In this document: piece by piece, positions 6,355 through 12,530 of the stretch
Numbering within the stretch: the stretch's first letter is position 1
Layout of the letters: each line of letters starts with the position of its first letter
NCBI GenBank assembly: GCA_031406795.1
Contig: JANOHV010000065.1
Span: 1-12,530, forward strand
DNA from: DATDCY01 sp031406795 [NCBI: Candidatus Rokuibacteriota bacterium]
Lineage (GTDB): Bacteria > JAUVQV01
Reading direction: 5' to 3'
DNA: 12,530 nt
Notes under the pieces: generated by a model
Told to the model about the DNA's origin: nothing
The model's database searches: none
Seen by the model: only the letters and a program-made list of their open reading frames with translations
Program-made: the position numbers and the translations under genes

Positions 6355-6771
6355 GTGGTTTACGATACACCTCGGTGCACGCGATTGCACCATGTCGCGC
6401 TTGGCGCCCGCGACGTCGAGCAGATCGCGGCCTTCTACCGCGACCTGCTCGGTCTGGGTGAGGTAAGCCGGCATTTTGAGCCCGACGGACGGCTGCGTTC
6501 AATCTGGCTCGACCTCGGGGGCGCGATTCTGATGGTCGAGCGCACCGAAGAACCCGCCCGTCGCGTACAGGGCGTCGGCGCCGGCCCTTTTCTCCTCGCG
6601 CTCGCCGCTGCGCCCGAGGACCGGGCGGCGTTTGAACGGTCGCTCGCGGCGCACGGGGCCCTCATTGATTCGCGCACGGAGTGCACGACCTACTTCCGCG
6701 ATCCTGAAGGGAACCGCGTCGCCATATCGAACTACTCCCTATCTGCAGAACATGGCAGTACTAATCGGTAA
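6355..6771 (+). CDS. VOC (glyoxalase/bleomycin resistance fold) protein
   Basis: This is a single-domain protein of 138 residues. It starts with the typical first motif LHHVALGARDVEQIAAFYRD (about 11-30), continues LLGLGE, and ends with YFRDPEGNRVAISNY (113-127), the second-half motif of vicinal-oxygen-chelate enzymes. The histidine in LHHVAL is a likely metal ligand. The usual final Glu after DPxGN is replaced by AIS, so metal binding or substrate may differ. No substrate can be named. GTG 6355 is the chosen start, with a GGGGGA stretch about 12 nt upstream and a possible -10 TATACT at 6309-6314; TTG 6385 is an alternative. The upstream 230 bp is shared divergently with the small lipopeptide gene. 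Confidence 0.75.
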   Translation: MVYDTPRCTRLHHVALGARDVEQIAAFYRDLLGLGEVSRHFEPDGRLRSIWLDLGGAILMVERTEEPARRVQGVGAGPFLLALAAAPEDRAAFERSLAAHGALIDSRTECTTYFRDPEGNRVAISNYSLSAEHGSTNR

Positions 6772-6805
6772 CTAACAAATTCTATAGATACCACACAGTA
6801 CTATT
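6756..6805 (+). repeat. Short repeated motif CAGTACTAAT
   Basis: CAGTACTAAT is at 6756-6765 and CAGTACTATT (9 of 10) at 6796-6805, exactly 40 bp apart. A third exact copy is at 1576-1585, over a predicted -10. The first copy here overlaps the last codons of the VOC gene. The role is unknown. Confidence 0.35.
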
Positions 6806-6890
6806 ATTACTTGATGCCAATAGCGTTCTGCGCGGTGATAAAATTCAACATTAGCTGCACAATCAACTAGTTATACGAAATTTATCAGCG
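6766..6890. other. AT-rich regulatory island with inverted repeat
   Basis: A hand count gives about 36% G+C over 125 bp, against roughly two thirds in the surrounding genes. It contains TCTATAGA (6781-6788, palindrome) and an inverted repeat TGATAAA (6836-6842) / TTTATCA (6881-6887). The interior holds an IHF site. No ORF of interest is present. The position directly upstream of a sigma-54 promoter suggests an enhancer region for an activator. Confidence 0.55.
6861..6873 (+). promoter_or_regulatory. IHF binding site
   Basis: AATCAACTAGTTA matches the IHF consensus WATCAA-N4-TTR at every defined position. It lies about 45-57 bp upstream of the predicted start at 6918, the usual place for a DNA bend between an enhancer and a sigma-54 promoter. 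Confidence 0.65.
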
Positions 6891-6891
6891 G

Positions 6892-6907
6892 TGGCACATG
6901 CTTTGCA
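6892..6907 (+). promoter_or_regulatory. Sigma-54 (RpoN) promoter of the outer-membrane protein gene
   Basis: TGGCAC (6892-6897) and TTGCA (6903-6907) match the -24/-12 consensus, with exactly 10 bp between the GG and GC dinucleotides. Transcription should begin near 6918, giving a 57-nt leader to the ATG at 6975. Such promoters need an AAA+ activator; which one is not visible. Confidence 0.85.
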
Positions 6908-6974
6908 ATTCCGACCAGTCGAACGGCGAAGGTGCAGTGGGGCATCCGCCGAACGAAGCACAGGAGGAATTGAG

Positions 6975-7775
6975 ATGAAGATCACCAGGAGCATCACCGG
7001 CATTACCGGAGCTTACGCGATGGCACTCGGGCTGGCGCTGGGGGGCATCGTCGCAAGCGTCCCGGGCACCGCGCAGGCCACCCCCTCAACCACCTACTGG
7101 ACCCCGATGACCGTCGACATCCAGTCCTACGGCGTCCTGCACACCGGCGTCGACAACTATTTCACGATCTTTCGCAAGGCCGACGATGGCGGCGGCATGT
7201 TCCCGACCGACCTCGGCCTGACCATGGGCGTGCTGCCCTTCGACAAAGTAAAGATGGAGATCGGCGTCGACCTCCTGGAGTCCTCCGACAACCCGCTCTT
7301 CTTCAACGCCAAGATCGGGATTCCCGAAGACGCTTTCTTCTCCTGGCAGCCGACGGTGCAGGTCGGCATCTTCAACGTCGGCACGAAAACCGATGTCAGC
7401 AACCAGAACATCGTCTTCGGCGTGATCGGCAAGAGCATCCCGGTCCTCGGGCGGATTTCCGCCGGCGCCTACATGGGCAACAAGAAGGTTCTGCTGGACA
7501 AGGACGGCGAGAAGGAGAACACCGGCTTCATGGTGGCCTACGACCGGGCGTTCCTCCCCGTGAAGGACAAGGAGGGGAACGAGTTCAGCCGCATGGTGTT
7601 CGCGGCGGACTACGCCTCTGGCAAGAACGCCCTCGGCGGCGGCGGGGCCGGGCTGTACTATTTCTTCACGAAGGATATCAGCCTGCTCACCGGTCCGGTC
7701 TTCTTCAACGAGGAGTCCATCAACGGCAAGTGGAAGTGGACCGTCCAGTTGGATATCAACACGTCGCTCTTCTAA
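6975..7775 (+). CDS. Putative outer-membrane beta-barrel protein
   Basis: This is a 266-residue protein. ATG 6975 has AGGAGG (6962-6967) 7 nt upstream. Residues 1-35 form a Sec signal peptide with cleavage after GTAQA. The mature part has many alternating hydrophobic/polar strands (for example VKMEIGVDLLES, PTVQVGIFNVGT, ISAGAYMGNKK, GAGLYYFFTKD) and ends in WTVQLDINTSLF. A C-terminal Phe on the last strand is the usual outer-membrane barrel signal. The family is not identified, and a porin-like role is an inference. It is a single-gene transcript, with a sigma-54 promoter and IHF site before it and a strong terminator after it. Sigma-54 control suggests regulated expression, perhaps by nitrogen status. 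Confidence 0.75.
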   Translation: MKITRSITGITGAYAMALGLALGGIVASVPGTAQATPSTTYWTPMTVDIQSYGVLHTGVDNYFTIFRKADDGGGMFPTDLGLTMGVLPFDKVKMEIGVDLLESSDNPLFFNAKIGIPEDAFFSWQPTVQVGIFNVGTKTDVSNQNIVFGVIGKSIPVLGRISAGAYMGNKKVLLDKDGEKENTGFMVAYDRAFLPVKDKEGNEFSRMVFAADYASGKNALGGGGAGLYYFFTKDISLLTGPVFFNEESINGKWKWTVQLDINTSLF

Positions 7776-7806
7776 GTCTCGAAGCGCGGCAGGCCGCATC
7801 GTACTG

Positions 7807-7858
7807 AAGCGTAGGAAACTGCCGGACATTCGGGCGGTTTCCTACGCTTTCGTTTTTT
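7807..7858 (+). terminator. Strong rho-independent terminator
   Basis: A 17-bp stem, AAGCGTAGGAAACTGCC (7807-7823) with GGCGGTTTCCTACGCTT (7833-7849) and one wobble pair, has a 9-nt loop and is followed by CGTTTTTT. It ends the outer-membrane protein transcript. Confidence 0.95.
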
Positions 7859-7956
7859 CAGCAAAGCGAGTGCCGCCTTGACAAGCCGATACGGCCAAGG
7901 CTGCCAAAAAACGCTTGTGGCATACTGACCGTGCAACCGGAGGCTTCGCGAGAATC

Positions 7957-9654
7957 ATGAGAGTCGCGCTGGCGCAAATCAACCCCACGGTCGGGGATCT
8001 GCGCGGGAATCTCGAGAGGATCGCCGCCGCCGCGAGCCGGGCGTGCGCGGCCGGCGCCCGGCTCGTCCTGTTCCCCGAACTGGCCCTGTCGGGTTACCCG
8101 CCTGAAGACCTGTTGCTGAATCCCCTTTTCGTGGCCGAGTGCCGCAACGTGCTCCACGAAGCGGCGCGCCGCAGCGACGGCATCGACGCCGTGATCGGCT
8201 TCCCCGAGGCCGCCGGCGGTCACGTCCACAACGCGGCTGCGCTGTTGCGCGGCGGCGAGGTGGCGGGAATCTCACGCAAGACCGAACTGCCGAATTACGG
8301 CGTCTTCGACGAGCACCGCTACTTCACCCCCGGGGCCGGGCCGCTCGTGGCCGATGCCGGCGGCGCCGGCTGCCTGATCACCATCTGTGAGGACATCTGG
8401 GTGGCCGGCGGCGCAGTCGAACGACTGGCCCGCGAGCGGCGTCCCGCCCTCGTGCTCAATCTCTCGGCTTCCCCCTTTCACGCCGGGAAGCTCGCCGAAC
8501 GCCACGCCGCCGCCGCGCGCTTCGCCCGGGCGGCCGGGGCGCCCATCTGCTACGCCAACCTCGTGGGCGGGCAGGACGAGCTGGTCTTCGACGGCGGCAG
8601 CTTCGTGATGACCGCCGACGGGCGGATCGGCGCCGCCGCGAAGCGTTTCGACGAGGACCTCCTCATCGTCGATTTAACTCCGGGACCGGGCGGAGCGCTC
8701 GTCCCGTCGGCCGCTCTCGCCGCCGCCGGCCCGGACCGTCTCGGCGAGATTCAGGCGGCGCTCGTGCTGGGTACCCGGGACTACCTCGGAAAGAACCGCT
8801 TCACGAAAGCCGTCATCGGCCTCTCGGGCGGCATCGACTCGGCGCTCACCGCGGCCCTCGCCGTGGAGGCGCTCGGCGCGGACCGGGTCGTCGGCGTCTC
8901 GATGCCCTCGCGTTTCAACAGCGGCGAGACCCGGGAGGACGCGGCCCGCGTCGCACGGAACCTCGGCATCCGTTTCCTCGAGATACCGATCGAAGGCGTG
9001 TATCAGGACTACCTGGAACTCCTCGCCGTCCCCTTCGACAACAGCGACCCCGGCGTCGCCGGCGAGAACCTGCAGGCGCGCGTGCGCGGGAACATCCTGA
9101 TGGCGCTCTCGAACCGCTTCGGCTGGCTGGTGCTGACGACCGGCAACAAGAGCGAGACCGCCGTCGGCTACTGCACGCTCTACGGCGACATGGCGGGCGG
9201 GTTCGCCGTCATCAAGGACGTGCCGAAGACGCTGGTCTGGGAGCTCGCCGCGAACCTCAACCGCCGCGCCGGCCGCGAGCTGATCCCCGAAAGCACGATC
9301 GCGCGCGTCCCCTCCGCCGAGCTGCGGCCGAACCAGCGCGACGAAGACTCGCTGCCGCCCTACCCGGTTCTCGACGCCATCCTCGCGGCCTACGTCGAGG
9401 GGTTGCGCTCCCCCGCCGAGATCGCGGCCCTCGGCTTCGACGCGCGCACCGTCGAGCGGGTGATCCGGCTCGTCGATGGTTCGGAATACAAGCGCCGCCA
9501 GGCCCCCCCGGGCGTGAAGATCACCCCGCGGGCCTTCGGCCGCGACCGGCGGCTACCGATCACCAACCGCTGGACCGAACATCTGATGCGCTCCGGCGAG
9601 CCGGGGGCCGGTCGGCGCACCGCCGAGGGAAAGGACGGACAGGAATGCGCGTAG
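7957..9654 (+). CDS. nadE: Glutamine-dependent NAD+ synthetase
   Basis: This 565-residue enzyme makes NAD+ from nicotinic acid adenine dinucleotide, ATP and ammonia released from glutamine. The N-terminal nitrilase-type amidase (about 1-250) shows the catalytic Glu-Lys-Cys set: E41 in FPELALSGYPPEDL, K108 in RKTELPNYGVFDE, and C144 in ITICEDIW. The C-terminal synthetase domain (about 270-545) has the ATP loop SGGIDS at 290-295 and the TTGNKSE motif followed by LYGDMAGGFAVIKDVPKT. Length matches two-domain bacterial NadE. ATG 7957 begins MRVALAQINPTVGD, the usual start of the amidase fold. GGAGG at 7939-7943 is 13 nt upstream, somewhat far. TTGACA at 7878 lacks a good -10 at normal distance, so the promoter is unclear. 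The next gene overlaps its end by 10 nt. Confidence 0.96.
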   Translation: MRVALAQINPTVGDLRGNLERIAAAASRACAAGARLVLFPELALSGYPPEDLLLNPLFVAECRNVLHEAARRSDGIDAVIGFPEAAGGHVHNAAALLRGGEVAGISRKTELPNYGVFDEHRYFTPGAGPLVADAGGAGCLITICEDIWVAGGAVERLARERRPALVLNLSASPFHAGKLAERHAAAARFARAAGAPICYANLVGGQDELVFDGGSFVMTADGRIGAAAKRFDEDLLIVDLTPGPGGALVPSAALAAAGPDRLGEIQAALVLGTRDYLGKNRFTKAVIGLSGGIDSALTAALAVEALGADRVVGVSMPSRFNSGETREDAARVARNLGIRFLEIPIEGVYQDYLELLAVPFDNSDPGVAGENLQARVRGNILMALSNRFGWLVLTTGNKSETAVGYCTLYGDMAGGFAVIKDVPKTLVWELAANLNRRAGRELIPESTIARVPSAELRPNQRDEDSLPPYPVLDAILAAYVEGLRSPAEIAALGFDARTVERVIRLVDGSEYKRRQAPPGVKITPRAFGRDRRLPITNRWTEHLMRSGEPGAGRRTAEGKDGQECA

Positions 9655-10322
9655 CGGTCATCATGCACGTGGAAAGCGAGGGGCCCGGCGTCTTCGGGGC
9701 GCTGCTCGCGGCAGCCGGCGCCGAAGTCCGGACCGTCCGGCTGCACCTCGGCGAGGCGCTCCCGGCGCCCGGAGATCTCGACGCCGTACTCTCGATGGGT
9801 GGACCGATGAACGTCTACGAGGAGCAGCGGTACCCCTTCCTGCGCGAGGAGATGCACTTTCTGCAGCAGGCGGCGGCACGCGAACTCCCGGTGCTGGGCA
9901 TCTGCCTCGGCGCCCAGATGATCGCGAAAGCCGCGGGCGCCGCCGTCACGAGAAACCGCGTCGAGGAGATCGGCTGGGGCACCGTGAGCCTGACCGGGGA
10001 GGGACTGGCCGACCCGCTGTTCCGCGGCCTTTCCCCCGTCCTGCCGGTGTTCCAGTGGCACGGGGACACCTTCGCCATACCCGAGGGGGGAGCGCTGCTC
10101 GCCACCGGCGCCGACTGCCATCACCAAGCCTTTCGCTACCGGCGCTCCTGCGGGCTGCAGTTCCACCTCGAGGCCGATGCAGCGCTGCTCAAGAGCTGGT
10201 TTGCCGGCTCGGAGGCCGAGCGCGAGATCCTGCGGCGCCATGGCGAACTCGCCCCGCAGCTGGATCCGCTGGCGCGCGCCTTGTTCGACAACTTCCTCCA
10301 GGAAGCGCGCCGCACGCCCTGA
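9645..10322 (+). CDS. Class I glutamine amidotransferase-like protein (GMP synthase GATase type)
   Basis: This 225-residue stand-alone GATase1 domain has the full catalytic triad: C87 in the nucleophile elbow VLGICLGAQ, H174 in LQFHLE, and E176. Oxyanion-side glycines are in LSMGGPMNVYEE (about 49-60). It resembles the free amidotransferases related to GMP synthase or gamma-glutamyl hydrolases. The substrate is unknown. Its start lies inside nadE (10-nt overlap), with AGGA a few bases upstream, so the two are translationally coupled. NadE already has its own amidase, so this protein is not needed to feed it ammonia and may act in glutamine or gamma-glutamyl metabolism. Confidence 0.88.
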   Translation: MRVAVIMHVESEGPGVFGALLAAAGAEVRTVRLHLGEALPAPGDLDAVLSMGGPMNVYEEQRYPFLREEMHFLQQAAARELPVLGICLGAQMIAKAAGAAVTRNRVEEIGWGTVSLTGEGLADPLFRGLSPVLPVFQWHGDTFAIPEGGALLATGADCHHQAFRYRRSCGLQFHLEADAALLKSWFAGSEAEREILRRHGELAPQLDPLARALFDNFLQEARRTP

Positions 10323-10338
10323 GGCGATCGCCCTTTTT
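10315..10338 (+). terminator. Possible weak terminator between convergent genes
   Basis: CGCC (10315-10318) and GGCG (10323-10326) can form a short stem around the amidotransferase stop codon, and TTTTT occurs at 10334-10338. The stem is only 4 bp and is 7 nt from the T-run, so this is weak. Only 15 bp separate the two convergent stop codons. Confidence 0.25.
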
Positions 10339-12530
10339 CAGCCGCCCGCTGCCTTCGTGCCGGGGAAGTAGACTTTCATGCAATCGGGGCAGAGCCCGTG
10401 CGAAAATTCTGCTGAGGTGTGAGAGCTGACGTAGGTCTCGATCTGGCTCCAGGAACCCTGGTCGTCACGAATCTTCTTGCACCCCGCGCAAATCGGCAGC
10501 AGCCCGCTCAAGGTCCTGATGTTGGCGGCGGCTTCCTGGAGCTGGGCGATCAGCAACTCCCGTTCCGCCTCGGCCCTGACCCGTCCCGTGGCATCCCGCA
10601 GCACCCCTTCGATCCCGAGAAAAGCGCCGTCGTCGCCTTCGATGATCCGGCACGAGGACTCGAGCTCCAGCGGCTCGCCGCTCTTCTTCCTGGCTCTGAT
10701 GCGATACGCGCTGACGGATTTCTCCGCCTTCAGGACCGCCCTGAAGGCGTCCCGGTCGCGGGGGTCCCTCCAGAACTCCAGGGCATTGCGCCCGATGATC
10801 TCGTCGGGGCTCTGAAAGCCGAAGATGGCCGCGCCGGCCCGATTCATGCTCGTGAACACGCCGGCGGCGTTCACCCGATAGATGCCGTCCAGCGAGGAGT
10901 CGAAGAGGTCCCGGTACATTTTCTCGCTGGATTTCAATGCATCCTCGGCGTTCTTATGCGCGATGAACAGGGCGATTTTGTCAGCGGCGGTCTCCAGCTC
11001 CGGGAGTACGCGCGACGCGAGCGGCTGACGGCTGAACAACGCCATAACGCCCACCGTCTTCCCCTCCACCACGAGCGGATAGCCGGCGAACGTCACGATC
11101 CCCTCTCGCCGCACCCACTGCTGGTCGACGATGTCCGGATCCCCGAGCGCCGCGTTGGTCAGCAGCGGTCGCTGGTCCCGCGCGATGATGCCGATTTTCA
11201 ATTCGCCGAAGCGCTTGAGGCGGTGCTGCCCGGCCAGCCGGGTGGAGAGGCCCGCGCTGGCCTTGAGCTCCAGCGTGTTCGCTTCGCGCCCGAGCGTCCA
11301 GATACGCACCAGAGCCGCGTCGAGGTCCCTGACGAGAAACCCGACGCAGCGCTGGAGGACCGTCTCCAGCGACTTCCCGTCGGTCATCGCCGCGCTGACA
11401 TCGGCGCTCAACCGCAGCAGGCGCCCCTGTTCCTCCAGACCCTCCTGCGCCTTCACCCGCTCGGAGAGTTCGACGTGCAGGCGTTCGTTCGCCTGCAGCA
11501 GCTCGGCAGTGCGTTCTCCGACGAGCCTTTCCAGATCATCGCTGTAGGCGGTGAGCGCGCGCCGGGACTCCTGCATGCTGGCCGCCATCCGATTGAAGGT
11601 CGCGCCCAGCCGGCCAAGCTCATCCCGCGATCGGACCTCGACTCTGGCCTCCAGGTTGCCCCTCCCGATCTCCGCCGCCGCCCGGCTCAGATCGCGGATC
11701 GGCCGCGCGAAGGCGCGCACGGCGAGAAGCGTGACCAGGAGCAGCAGCGCGCCGGTGACCAGCACGACGAGGACGATCCTGGTTCTCGCATGAAGCGCCG
11801 GGACGAAAATGGTTCGCGTCGGAACCTCAAGTGTCAGCGTCCAGCCGTTTCCCGGGTAATCCCGGTAGCCGCGCTCGCGGACGAACACCAGGATCTCTTC
11901 CCCGGTCTTCTCCAGTGGATTGGTGTATCTCAGCGATCCCGAGTGCTGGCCGGCGCGGATGCGCTCGCGCAGTGGCTCCCAATCGGCCGAGGTCTCCTTG
12001 AGCACCCCTTCCCGATTGTAGGTGGAGGCGAGGAGCATCCCGTCGCGATCGACGAGGTCGGCCAGCATCCCGGCCTCGGATCCCCGCGGGCCGGAGACGG
12101 AGCCGCGCACCATTTCATCGAGAAACTCGAGAGCGAGCCGGAAAACTACCACCCCCCGGGGCACCCCCCCGGCGCCCCTGACGACGGCGGCAATGTGAAA
12201 TGCCGGCATCTGCAGGGATTCGGACCGGTGAATGCCGGCGACGAGATCACGCCCCTCCGCGATGCCCGTCCAGTAGGCCTCCGTGGCGTGCCGTTGCCCG
12301 ATCCCGAGGCCCTCGGTGTCGGCGACCCGCACCCGGTCCATCGTGAAGAACGACACGGACCGGTATTCGGTGTGCCAGCGCAGATACCTCGCCAACGCGT
12401 CGGCGATCTGCGGCGGGGCCGCGTCGCCCGATGCGAGCACCGGGTCGGCCGCGAGCGACCTGGCCTCCAGGGTTCTCTCGTGCAGATACGCGTCCAGCCG
12501 CTCCATCGCGTGGAAGGCGCGGTCCTCAAG
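10338..12530 (-). CDS. Membrane sensor: Cache-like, HAMP, GAF, PAS and C-terminal four-cysteine domain (5' end outside window)
   Basis: The frame stays open to the window edge, so the N-terminus is missing; ATG 12506 is internal or alternative. Numbering from it: residues 1-240 are a periplasmic Cache-like sensing domain (FFTMDRVRVADTEG, VVVFRLALEFLDEM, LADLVDRDGMLLAS). A membrane helix is at 242-264 and HAMP at 265-316 (RPIRDLSRAAAEIGRGNLEA, DELGRLGATFNRMA). A coiled coil spans about 317-365, GAF about 366-520 and PAS about 526-645. A short coiled coil then leads to a C-terminal cysteine motif (LLPICAGCKKIRDDQGSW, then HGLCPDC: C673, C676, C706, C709), likely a zinc site. No histidine kinase, GGDEF/EAL or chemoreceptor output domain is present, so how it signals is unknown. 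The missing N-terminal membrane helix should lie just beyond 12530. Confidence 0.88.
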   Translation of the reverse strand, partial: LEDRAFHAMERLDAYLHERTLEARSLAADPVLASGDAAPPQIADALARYLRWHTEYRSVSFFTMDRVRVADTEGLGIGQRHATEAYWTGIAEGRDLVAGIHRSESLQMPAFHIAAVVRGAGGVPRGVVVFRLALEFLDEMVRGSVSGPRGSEAGMLADLVDRDGMLLASTYNREGVLKETSADWEPLRERIRAGQHSGSLRYTNPLEKTGEEILVFVRERGYRDYPGNGWTLTLEVPTRTIFVPALHARTRIVLVVLVTGALLLLVTLLAVRAFARPIRDLSRAAAEIGRGNLEARVEVRSRDELGRLGATFNRMAASMQESRRALTAYSDDLERLVGERTAELLQANERLHVELSERVKAQEGLEEQGRLLRLSADVSAAMTDGKSLETVLQRCVGFLVRDLDAALVRIWTLGREANTLELKASAGLSTRLAGQHRLKRFGELKIGIIARDQRPLLTNAALGDPDIVDQQWVRREGIVTFAGYPLVVEGKTVGVMALFSRQPLASRVLPELETAADKIALFIAHKNAEDALKSSEKMYRDLFDSSLDGIYRVNAAGVFTSMNRAGAAIFGFQSPDEIIGRNALEFWRDPRDRDAFRAVLKAEKSVSAYRIRARKKSGEPLELESSCRIIEGDDGAFLGIEGVLRDATGRVRAEAERELLIAQLQEAAANIRTLSGLLPICAGCKKIRDDQGSWSQIETYVSSHTSAEFSHGLCPDCMKVYFPGTKAAGG

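Noticed and set aside
6374-6391. GGTGCA-N6-TGCACC palindrome as an NtrC site
   Set aside because: The arms are in the opposite order from the NtrC consensus (TGCACC-N5-GGTGCA) and it lies inside the VOC coding region.

Overview
The window is GC-rich (about two thirds G+C by eye). Its gene content points to an anaerobic, metal-respiring bacterium of the Desulfuromonadota (Geobacter/Desulfuromonas type). The clues are a five-heme c-type cytochrome that probably contains selenocysteine, a clear sigma-54 promoter with an IHF site, a NikR-like box on a NikMN nickel transporter, and a sensor ending in the 'CAGCKKIRDD' four-cysteine tail that I associate with that group. The lineage is inferred from gene character, not proven.

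Layout. Positions 37-1383 (+) encode an AmtB ammonium channel. A sigma-70-like promoter (1556-1585) precedes a small exported or membrane-anchored hypothetical protein (1621-1956) and an orphan IS630-type helix-turn-helix protein without a catalytic domain (2159-2653). Next is the most notable gene, a multiheme cytochrome at 2816-4057. It is interrupted in frame by a TGA at 3716-3718, and a bacterial SECIS-like hairpin lies just downstream. A strong terminator (4080-4120) closes it. A lipoprotein with a DUF2318-type cysteine domain follows (4195-4689). On the minus strand lie a small Cys/Gly-rich lipoprotein-like peptide (5900-6124) and a NikMN transporter (4745-5800), with a repeated GTGTTAC box between them. 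A VOC/glyoxalase-fold gene (6355-6771) runs into an AT-rich island of about 36% G+C. That island carries an IHF site and sits just upstream of a near-perfect sigma-54 promoter for an outer-membrane beta-barrel protein (6975-7775, strong terminator 7807-7858). A nadE/class I glutamine amidotransferase pair overlaps by 10 nt (7957-10322). Converging on it is a large 5'-truncated Cache-HAMP-GAF-PAS sensor (10338 to the window end, minus strand).

How the genes may work together. AmtB and the sigma-54-driven outer-membrane protein fit nitrogen-responsive or EBP-controlled envelope functions. The cytochrome and the DUF2318 lipoprotein are both envelope redox proteins, though a terminator separates them. 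NikMN and the Cys/His/Gly-rich lipoprotein look like a metal-related pair. I see no tRNA, rRNA, CRISPR array, intact insertion sequence or replication origin.

The best candidate for something under-described is the predicted selenocysteine-containing multiheme cytochrome, which routine gene calling would split into two ORFs or call a pseudogene. The Cys-Gly lipopeptide, which may be a thio(seleno)oxazole RiPP precursor, is second.
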